11,348 nt of DNA, taken from Hungateiclostridiaceae bacterium UBA1305 (lineage in GTDB: Bacteria > Bacillota > Clostridia > Acetivibrionales > DTU013). How positions within the stretch are numbered: position 1 is the first letter of the stretch; the number at the start of each line of letters is the position of its first letter. The notes under the pieces were generated by a model. It was not told the DNA's origin. It searched no databases and was given only the letters and a program-made list of their open reading frames with translations. The DNA is taken from positions 66,765-78,112 of the forward strand of contig DBTX01000059.1 of assembly GCA_002307275.1 (NCBI GenBank). The letters are read 5' to 3'. This document shows, in pieces, positions 6,899 through 11,348 of the stretch. Made by a program: the position numbers and the translations under genes.

Positions 6899-7608
6899 GG
6901 CCTTTGTACCTCCATTTTACTGCTGCGGAAAAATGATGCGATGATGATTGCAAGACTTACCTTTACCATGTAATAAATGGACCGGGAGCTTGTTATTGAT
7001 GTTTTTCCGCCCTCACGCCGATTCATTGCAACAGGCACTTCCGATACCTTCAATCCTTGCCTGGAAGCGTTGACGATCGATTCCGGTTCAGGATAGTCAC
7101 GCGGGTAATCATATGCAAAAAGTTCGATCGCTTTTCTGTCGCAGGCTCGAAAGCCCGATGTCGGGTCTTTTATCCGCTGACCGGTGAAGATATGAATAAG
7201 CATGCTGAAATACCTGATACCCAGACGCCTTAATGGTGATGACTGAAAGCCCTCACCATTAATGAACCTGGAGCCGATGCACAGATTCGATTTTTCACCA
7301 AGTCCGGATAACAGCAAGCTAATGTAATTTGGATCATGCTGACCGTCGCCGTCCACCTGAACGGCAAAATCATAATTGTGGTACATGGCGTATCTGAAAC
7401 CGGATTGGACAGCGCCGCCTATACCAAGATTGACGGGCAGGTCGATCACATCGGCTCCGGATTCCCGGCATATTTTGAGCGTGTTGTCGGATGAACAATC
7501 ATTCACTACGATAACATCATATCCGGGACAGGTGGCCTTCAGCTTGTCCAAAAGCCCTGCAATATTCTTTTCCTCATTATAGGCCGGTATTATTACAAGT
7601 GCTTTCAT
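6895..7608 (-). CDS. Family 2 glycosyltransferase, dolichyl/polyprenyl-phosphate sugar synthase type
   Basis: This GT-A glycosyltransferase probably moves a sugar from a nucleotide donor to a polyprenyl phosphate on the inner face of the membrane. The 237 residues begin with the family start MKALVIIPAYNEEKNI (PAYNEE 8-13). They continue with VVNDCSSDNT (34-43), NLGIGGAVQSGF (60-71), and the metal-binding VDGDGQHD (85-92). DPTSGFRA (148-155) follows, then an acidic PEPES segment (173-177) and the basic RREGGKTS loop (197-204), both usual in DPM1-like enzymes. A single hydrophobic segment near the C-terminus (~211-227) may attach it to the membrane. It overlaps the DUF2304 gene by four bases. 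AAAGG stands seven bases before the ATG. A promoter just after the aroF stop can drive it independently. The donor sugar and final glycan cannot be deduced. Confidence 0.92.
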   Translation of the reverse strand: MKALVIIPAYNEEKNIAGLLDKLKATCPGYDVIVVNDCSSDNTLKICRESGADVIDLPVNLGIGGAVQSGFRYAMYHNYDFAVQVDGDGQHDPNYISLLLSGLGEKSNLCIGSRFINGEGFQSSPLRRLGIRYFSMLIHIFTGQRIKDPTSGFRACDRKAIELFAYDYPRDYPEPESIVNASRQGLKVSEVPVAMNRREGGKTSITSSRSIYYMVKVSLAIIIASFFRSSKMEVQRP

Positions 7609-7662
7609 CCTGCTGCCTTTCGCCAGATAAATTATCCGGTATCCTGTTAATATAAATTAGCG

Positions 7663-7714
7663 CTGGTAGTGCAGCAACACTGCCAATGATGTCTTAAGGC
7701 TGGCAGTGTACCAG
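7663..7714 (-). other. Interrupted long hairpin in the glycosyltransferase 5' leader
   Basis: On the minus strand the arms pair TGGCAGTGT (7701-7709) with ACACTGCCA (7677-7685) perfectly over nine bases. An outer CTGGT/ACCAG helix (7710-7714 with 7663-7667) is separated from it on one side by a nine-base bulge; the loop is 15 bases. There is no T run after it on the minus strand, so it is not a normal terminator for aroF. Its outer end coincides with the transcription start predicted from the promoter at 7720-7748, so it may cap the mRNA. A second weak promoter (TTGCTG at 7672-7677, TATATT at 7649-7654) overlaps its 3' side. Confidence 0.6.
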
Positions 7715-7719
7715 ATAAC

Positions 7720-7748
7720 AGTATATATCTTTTCAACGTCACGGACAA
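7720..7748 (-). promoter_or_regulatory. Predicted sigma-A promoter for the glycosyltransferase-DUF2304 operon
   Basis: On the minus strand TTGTCC (7743-7748) and TATACT (7720-7725) are separated by exactly 17 bases. They match the vegetative consensus at four and five of six positions. The -35 begins only 10 bases after the aroF stop, so the operon can be expressed when the T-box blocks aroF. Confidence 0.6.
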
Positions 7749-7758
7749 TACTGTACGG

Positions 7759-8778
7759 CTAAATATCCATAGTTCTTCCTACTGCTTTTGCTACCGGTTC
7801 AAACTCTTTCATGAGTTGGGCGAATTTTGCAGGCCGTAGTGACTGGGGTCCGTCGCTGAGTGCATTTGGGGGGTCGAGATGTACTTCTATGATAAGACCG
7901 TCAGCTCCTGTTGCGATCGCACCCTTTGAAAGTGCCCCAACGTATTTCCATGTGCCGGAAGCATGGCTCGGATCCACTATGATCGGCAGGTGTGAAAGCT
8001 CCTTTATTACAGGGATGGCACTCATGTCAACGGTATTTCTTGTAGAGGTTTCATAAGTTCGGATGCCTCGTTCACAAAGGATGATGCTGGAGTTGCCTGC
8101 AGCCATGATATATTCCGCAGCCATCAACCATTCCTCAATCGTAGCAGCGAGGCCTCTTTTCAGGAGTATGGGCTTTGAGGTCATACCGACTTCCTGGAGC
8201 AGCCTGAAATTCTGCATGTTTCTTGCGCCTATCTGTATCATGTCCGCATAGGAGGCAACAAGCTCAACGTCCCGGGTATCAACAACCTCTGTGACGATTG
8301 GCAGGCCGGTGACTTCGCGGGCTTTTGCCATTATTTTCAAGCCATCCTCTTCAAGGCCCTGGAAAGAATAGGGGGAGGATCTCGGCTTGAAAGCGCCTCC
8401 GCGAATTATTTTTGCACCGGCTTCCTTGACCTTCTTTGCTGTTTCGAGGAAGTTTTCCTCGCTTTCGATCGCACAGGGTCCTGCCATTACGATAATTTCA
8501 TCTCCGCCTACTTTAACGCCGCTTACATCCACTATGGTCGGATTCTGCCTCAATTCCCTGCCGGCAAGTTTGAAGGGCTTCATAATCGGGACAAGGTTTT
8601 CTACTCCCGGCATGGAGGATATGGCATGTGTATTCAGCAGTCTTTTGTCTCCGATGGCTCCAATTACTGTCTTAATCTCTCCGAAAATGGGGTGCGTCTT
8701 GAAACCAAGATCCGAAAGTTTGTGTTCAACGTTGTCAATTTCCTGTTTTGTGGCATTACGGCTCATTATAATAATCAT
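7759..8778 (-). CDS. aroF: 3-deoxy-7-phosphoheptulonate (DAHP) synthase, type I-beta
   Basis: This enzyme condenses phosphoenolpyruvate and erythrose 4-phosphate into DAHP, the first step of the shikimate pathway. Its 339 residues comprise an N-terminal ferredoxin-like regulatory domain (~1-70, MIIIMSRNAT...), which in the Thermotoga enzyme mediates Tyr/Phe inhibition, and a TIM-barrel (~80-339). Active-site motifs are AGPCAIES (99-106), IRGGAFKPR (125-133), SPYSFQG (135-141), IGARNMQNF (183-191) and VDPSHASG (268-275). The four metal ligands C102, H272, E298 and D309 fall at the numbers I recall for the Thermotoga maritima enzyme. The ATG has AGGAGGG (8784-8790) five bases upstream. A T-box leader controls it, so both allostery and tRNA charging probably regulate flux. 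The symbol varies between species (aroF, aroG, aroA-type). Confidence 0.97.
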   Translation of the reverse strand: MIIIMSRNATKQEIDNVEHKLSDLGFKTHPIFGEIKTVIGAIGDKRLLNTHAISSMPGVENLVPIMKPFKLAGRELRQNPTIVDVSGVKVGGDEIIVMAGPCAIESEENFLETAKKVKEAGAKIIRGGAFKPRSSPYSFQGLEEDGLKIMAKAREVTGLPIVTEVVDTRDVELVASYADMIQIGARNMQNFRLLQEVGMTSKPILLKRGLAATIEEWLMAAEYIMAAGNSSIILCERGIRTYETSTRNTVDMSAIPVIKELSHLPIIVDPSHASGTWKYVGALSKGAIATGADGLIIEVHLDPPNALSDGPQSLRPAKFAQLMKEFEPVAKAVGRTMDI

Positions 8779-8901
8779 AAAAACCCTCCTGTAGTATATT
8801 CTAGGTATAAAACTCTTTTTATATTACAAAAAACTCCAAAATTAAGTTTCTGCGGCATCGAGCCCCACTCGATTTCGGCCGGATTTGCTACACAAATGGC
8901 C
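8779..8901 (-). other. Structured stretch between the T-box terminator and aroF
   Basis: This 123-base untranslated segment carries three successive inverted repeats on the minus strand: GGCCATTTG with CAAAT-CC-GGCC (8877-8901, two-base bulge), ATCGAG/CTCGAT with a five-base loop (8857-8873), and AAACT/AGTTT followed by more T (8828-8849). The aroF Shine-Dalgarno lies at its end. The first two hairpins lack T runs. The third is a weak terminator-like element. No ORF here looks real. Confidence 0.5.
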
Positions 8902-8940
8902 AAAATAAAAAACTCTTCGTCTACTATGAGACGAAGAGTT
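8902..8940 (-). terminator. T-box attenuator terminator
   Basis: A perfect 12-bp stem on the minus strand (AACTCTTCGTCT, 8929-8940, with AGACGAAGAGTT, 8911-8922; loop of six) is followed by TTTTATTTT. Its 5' arm supplies CGT and CTC to the alternative antiterminator, so the two folds exclude each other. Confidence 0.95.
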
Positions 8941-9232
8941 ATACTCTGCGCGGTGCCACTCAAATTGGTTAAAACCCAGCTCAATAACGTACGAAACATA
9001 CGTCTATCCCAGTAACGGTGGATTCCCGGCACAGCCTACTGATGAAACCTTCAGCCTGCGGCTCAAAGGGGAACTTCAACCGGTCTACTCCACCAGGCTC
9101 CCACCATTCCCGGCTCGCTTGTAATATGAAAGGGTACGTTCCTGCAAAATCTTAACTTAGGAAGGTCTCCAATAATATTGTGTGAGTATGATCCAGCATA
9201 CTTTCCCTTGTCATTGCCTTTTTCAATAAATT
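8902..9232 (-). promoter_or_regulatory. T-box riboswitch leader for aroF, likely tRNA-Phe specific
   Basis: The minus strand carries the T-box core GAGTGGCACCGCG (8949-8961), just ahead of a terminator. The antiterminator is fully drawable: GAG (8959-8961) pairs with CTC (8928-8930), UGGCACC is the acceptor-end bulge, GCG (8949-8951) pairs with CGT (8931-8933), and AGAGT (8943-8947) pairs with ACTCT (8935-8939). Upstream are the conserved CCGTTA (9014-9019) and the stem I distal motif GAGCCGGGAATGGTGGGAGCC (starts near 9117). The lower stem pairs CAAGGG (9205-9210) with CCCTTTG (9064-9070); an AGTA (9199-9202) sits on one side of the specifier loop and GAAG-TTC on the other. The triplet TTC (9071-9073) is the best specifier, giving tRNA-Phe; GTT (Val) or CCC (Pro) fit the loop less well. 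The base after it is C rather than the commoner purine. Uncharged tRNA would favour read-through into aroF. Confidence 0.93.
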
Positions 9233-9238
9233 AGATTA

Positions 9239-9267
9239 ATACTAGCACGGAGAAATTTTATTGTCAA
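9239..9267 (-). promoter_or_regulatory. Sigma-A promoter of the T-box-aroF transcript
   Basis: On the minus strand a perfect -35 TTGACA (9262-9267) and a -10 TAGTAT (9239-9244) are exactly 17 bases apart. The expected start near 9232 lies about 20 bases before the base of T-box stem I. Confidence 0.85.
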
Positions 9268-9286
9268 GTGTGATTTTTATTCAGAA

Positions 9287-9315
9287 TTTAGTGCAGCATT
9301 TTGTCAATTTATGAT
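9287..9315 (+). promoter_or_regulatory. Weak candidate promoter for cheW
   Basis: TTTAGT (9287-9292), 17 bases, TATGAT (9310-9315) stands 40 bases before the cheW ATG. The -35 is poor. No sigma-D-type motility promoter is visible. It would be divergent from the T-box promoter, with the -35 boxes about 20 bases apart. Confidence 0.35.
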
Positions 9316-9354
9316 ATGATAATTAACAGGAAATACATCATGGAGGGTAACGGG

Positions 9355-9834
9355 ATGAGTGAACTGCAGGTCGTTGTTTTCAGTCTGAACGGTCAGATAT
9401 TTGGCGCTGAGGCTTCACAGGTATTTCAGATAATCAGATATAAGGAAGTCACAAAGATACCAAAGATGCCAGAATTTATTGAGGGTATCTTGAATTACAG
9501 AGGTTCGGTTCTTCCTGTCATCAGTTTGAATAAAAGATTTGAACTTGGTGATAACGCAATTGGTAAAAAGACAAAAATCATTGTTTCCAATATTGAGGGA
9601 AAGCTTGCAGGCTTCATTGTAAATGATGTTATTGAAATAGCACGGTTCAACGATGGGGATATAGAACCTTCTCCCATCTCGGTAAGCTACGGTGCGGCAT
9701 CATTCCTGAAAAAGGTCGCAAAGAAGGGCAACCAGCTTATATCGATCATTGACCTGAATAATGTGCTGGATGAACCTGAAATAAAGGGACTTACGGTGAA
9801 GCTTCCGGAAAGTGCAACACTTAAAACGGAATAA
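9355..9834 (+). CDS. cheW: CheW-like chemotaxis coupling protein (orphan)
   Basis: CheW links chemoreceptors to the kinase CheA in polar signalling arrays. The protein has 159 residues, normal for a single CheW domain, and no kinase or receiver part. Characteristic features are VVVFSLNGQIFGAEASQV (6-23), the receptor/CheA-binding core ILNYRGSVLPVISL (45-58, with the conserved Arg at 49), GFIVNDVIEIARF in the middle, and a final ISIIDLNNVL strand. The ATG at 9355 is preferred because GGAGGG (9342-9347) lies seven bases before it; in-frame starts further upstream (ATG 9340, TTG 9301) have no good site. No other chemotaxis gene is nearby, so it is an orphan whose partner array must be encoded elsewhere. 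Some CheW-like proteins also serve non-motility pathways. It converges on ychF with a shared terminator. Confidence 0.93.
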   Translation: MSELQVVVFSLNGQIFGAEASQVFQIIRYKEVTKIPKMPEFIEGILNYRGSVLPVISLNKRFELGDNAIGKKTKIIVSNIEGKLAGFIVNDVIEIARFNDGDIEPSPISVSYGAASFLKKVAKKGNQLISIIDLNNVLDEPEIKGLTVKLPESATLKTE

Positions 9835-9839
9835 AAGAA

Positions 9840-9875
9840 AAAACCCGTCTGTATCAATCTGAACCGGCGGGTTTT
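9840..9875. terminator. Bidirectional terminator between cheW and ychF
   Basis: AAAACCCGTC (9840-9849) pairs with GGCGGGTTTT (9866-9875) over ten positions with one G-U. The T run continues on the plus strand as TTTTGTTTA. On the minus strand the hairpin is followed by a longer T-rich run, from the A-rich stretch at 9833-9843. It can therefore stop both convergent genes. Confidence 0.88.
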
Positions 9876-9910
9876 GTTTACTGGTCATTTACGAAGGTAA
9901 GGTATATTAT

Positions 9911-11005
9911 CTAGACATTGAATCTGAATAATGTGACATCTCCGTCCTGCATTACATATTCCTTGCCTTCGGAGCGTACAAGGCCTTTTTCTCTTGCAGC
10001 GGCGTAGGTACCGCATTTCATCAGATCATTATAAGCAACTATTTCAGCACGGATGAAGCCTCTTTCGAAATCACTGTGTATTTTTCCTGCTGCCTGAGGA
10101 GCTTTTGTGCCTTTGACAATGGTCCATGCCCTGACCTCCGGTTGTCCGGCAGTCAGATAGCTCATCAGGCCAAGTAGTTTATAACTGGCCTTTATCAGCC
10201 TGTCCAAACCGGACTCCTTAAGGCCGAGTTCCTCAAGGAATACAGCCTTCTCATCCTCTTCAAGCTGAGAGATCTCCTCTTCTATTTTTGCACAAATAAC
10301 AAGCACCTCGGAACCTTCCTTCAAGGCCAATGCCTTCAACTCGGCCAGATGGCGGTTGTCTGACCCGGCCTGCAGGTCGTCCTCCGATACGTTTGCAGCA
10401 TAAAGCACCGGCTTGGAGGTCAACAGGAAGAGCTGATCCACTAAAACAAGCTCTTCAGCGCTGAACTTCATTGCTCTTACCGGCAGACCGCTTTCCAGAG
10501 TTGCTTTGATGCTCTCATAGAATTCAAGCTCCGCCAGGAATTTCTTATCGCCGGATTTCATCATCTTGCGCGTCCTGTCAATGCGCTTTTCAAGCATCTC
10601 CAGGTCGGCAAAAATAAGCTCAAGATTAATTGTCTCTATATCGCGGGCAGGTCCGATCGAACCGTCTACATGGATGATATTGCTGTCTTCGAAGCAGCGT
10701 ACAACATGAATGATGGCATCGACCTCACGGATATGCGAAAGGAACTTGTTCCCAAGGCCTTCGCCTTTGCTTGCACCTTTTACCAAACCTGCTATGTCAA
10801 CGAATTCGACAGTCGTATGTGTGATCTTTTCGGGCTTGTACATTTCGGCGAGCTTGTCGAGTCTTTCATCCGGAACGGCTACGATGCCGACATTGGGTTC
10901 TATTGTACAAAACGGGTAATTGGCTATTTCAGCGCCCGCTTTCGTTATTGCGTTGAAGAGTGTGCTTTTGCCGACGTTCGGCATTCCGACAATACCAAGT
11001 TTCAT
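9911..11005 (-). CDS. ychF: Redox-regulated ATPase YchF (Obg family)
   Basis: YchF is a universally conserved P-loop NTPase of the Obg group that binds ribosomes and is linked to stress and translation control. The 364 residues are full length. G1 is GMPNVGKST (7-15); the switch region contains YPFCTIEPN (30-38); G3 is DIAG (70-73) with GASKGEGLGNKFL following. The G4 position reads NVSE (205-208) instead of NKxD, the change that gives YchF its preference for ATP over GTP. A helical insertion spans ~130-200, and a TGS domain closes the protein (~280-364, ending DGDVTLFRFNV). C33 corresponds to the redox-sensitive Cys35 of E. coli YchF. GGAAGG lies ten bases before the ATG. The gene has its own promoter and terminator and is probably monocistronic. 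Confidence 0.98.
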   Translation of the reverse strand: MKLGIVGMPNVGKSTLFNAITKAGAEIANYPFCTIEPNVGIVAVPDERLDKLAEMYKPEKITHTTVEFVDIAGLVKGASKGEGLGNKFLSHIREVDAIIHVVRCFEDSNIIHVDGSIGPARDIETINLELIFADLEMLEKRIDRTRKMMKSGDKKFLAELEFYESIKATLESGLPVRAMKFSAEELVLVDQLFLLTSKPVLYAANVSEDDLQAGSDNRHLAELKALALKEGSEVLVICAKIEEEISQLEEDEKAVFLEELGLKESGLDRLIKASYKLLGLMSYLTAGQPEVRAWTIVKGTKAPQAAGKIHSDFERGFIRAEIVAYNDLMKCGTYAAAREKGLVRSEGKEYVMQDGDVTLFRFNV

Positions 11006-11049
11006 TTATATCCGACCTTCCTGATTTCTTTGAATTTGGAAACACGTAA

Positions 11050-11078
11050 ATTATATATTATCAACTCAGGCAATGCAA
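11050..11078 (-). promoter_or_regulatory. Sigma-A promoter of ychF
   Basis: On the minus strand TTGCAT (11073-11078) and a perfect TATAAT (11050-11055) are 17 bases apart, 45 bases before the ychF ATG. The match is good at both boxes. Confidence 0.75.
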
Positions 11079-11144
11079 CTGTGTTCTGATTGTTCTGTGT
11101 TTCTGACTAACCTGTTTTTTACATTTCGGTCGATCCTGAAACCG

Positions 11145-11172
11145 TTGCGCTACCATAATTTTCTGATATAAT
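11145..11172 (+). promoter_or_regulatory. Extended -10 promoter of the PII gene
   Basis: A perfect TATAAT (11167-11172) is preceded by TGA, making an extended -10. The -35 is weak (TTGCGC, 11145-11150, 16-base spacer), as is common with extended -10 promoters. The start would be about 60 bases before the gene. Confidence 0.65.
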
Positions 11173-11238
11173 ATAGTAGTCATGTTCAATGAGGACTGAC
11201 ATGCAGAGCTGCAGATCCTAACAATGGGGTGGATTTAT

Positions 11239-11348
11239 ATGAAAATGATAGAGGCAATAATCAGGCAGACCAAAGTGAGCGGGGTTCTTGACGAACTGAG
11301 CAGACACCAGATATTTGGCGTAACTGTGACCCAGGTCATGGGTTGCGG
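11239..11348 (+). CDS. PII-family nitrogen regulator (3' end outside the window)
   Basis: Only the first 36 codons are present. The sequence MKMIEAIIRQTKVSGVLDEL, then a short helix region and GVTVTQVMGCG, matches the N-terminus of PII proteins (GlnB/GlnK/NifI), whose first strand, helix and GMTVT-x-V-x-G motif are recognisable. PII trimers sense 2-oxoglutarate and ATP/ADP and control nitrogen assimilation targets by binding them. The residues after IIR (QTKVSGV) differ from the usual RPxKLxxV, so this may be a divergent paralogue. GGGGTGG (11226-11232) lies six bases before the ATG. The T-loop that separates GlnB, GlnK and NifI types is not in the window, so no symbol is given. The gene is divergent from ychF. 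Confidence 0.82.
   Translation, partial: MKMIEAIIRQTKVSGVLDELSRHQIFGVTVTQVMGC

Noticed and set aside
8775..9032. An 85-codon open frame on the minus strand over the T-box
   Set aside because: It coincides with the T-box core, terminator and structured leader, has no convincing ribosome binding site, and its translation resembles no protein.
10670..11089. A 139-codon open frame opposite ychF
   Set aside because: It overlaps the conserved ychF G domain and runs through the ychF promoter; the translation has no recognisable features.
1..11348. Mobile element, CRISPR array, tRNA or attachment site
   Set aside because: I found no transposase or integrase genes, no spaced direct repeats and no tRNA-like cloverleaf. 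All genes are intact core or signalling genes with uniform style.

Overview
The window looks like chromosomal DNA from a low-to-moderate GC Gram-positive bacterium, most likely a clostridium (class Clostridia). The grounds are strong purine-rich Shine-Dalgarno sites (GGAGGGG, AGGAGGG), TTG and GTG starts, a T-box leader, Rho-independent terminators, and a polA - coaE - lytic transglycosylase order that I recall as common in clostridia. The genus cannot be fixed from the sequence. Nothing points to a mobile element, prophage, CRISPR array, tRNA or rRNA.

Left part, plus strand (1-6514). The window opens inside a membrane-anchored, Ala/Gln-rich protein with a DUF4349-like C-terminus, closed by a terminator at 908-934. 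Next comes a tight run: polA (1049-3745), coaE (3778-4386) and a membrane-anchored SLT-type lytic transglycosylase (4397-4963). The last two appear to start at TTG codons with the same Shine-Dalgarno sequence and spacing. A 112-residue protein of unknown function (5024-5362) then sits 18 bases ahead of a six-helix membrane diguanylate cyclase with intact GGEEF and inhibitory sites (5381-6514).

Middle, minus strand (6542-9267). Reading right to left: a sigma-A-type promoter, a complete T-box riboswitch with terminator and antiterminator, and the type I-beta DAHP synthase that commits carbon to aromatic amino acids (7759-8778). The specifier triplet reads best as UUC (Phe), so starvation for charged tRNA-Phe would open expression. 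Downstream, with its own promoter and a 5' leader hairpin, is a family 2 glycosyltransferase (6895-7608) overlapping by four bases a small DUF2304 membrane protein (6542-6898). The two probably act together on a polyprenyl-phosphate sugar donor.

Right part (9287-11348). An orphan CheW (9355-9834, plus) converges on YchF (9911-11005, minus), with a shared bidirectional terminator between them. YchF and a PII-family nitrogen regulator, cut off by the window end (from 11239, plus), are divergent, and each has a recognisable promoter.

Most of the content is core housekeeping. I see no clear undescribed multi-gene system. The points most worth a second look are the aromatic T-box and the structured leader behind it, the unknown protein paired with the diguanylate cyclase, and the hairpin at the predicted 5' end of the glycosyltransferase mRNA.
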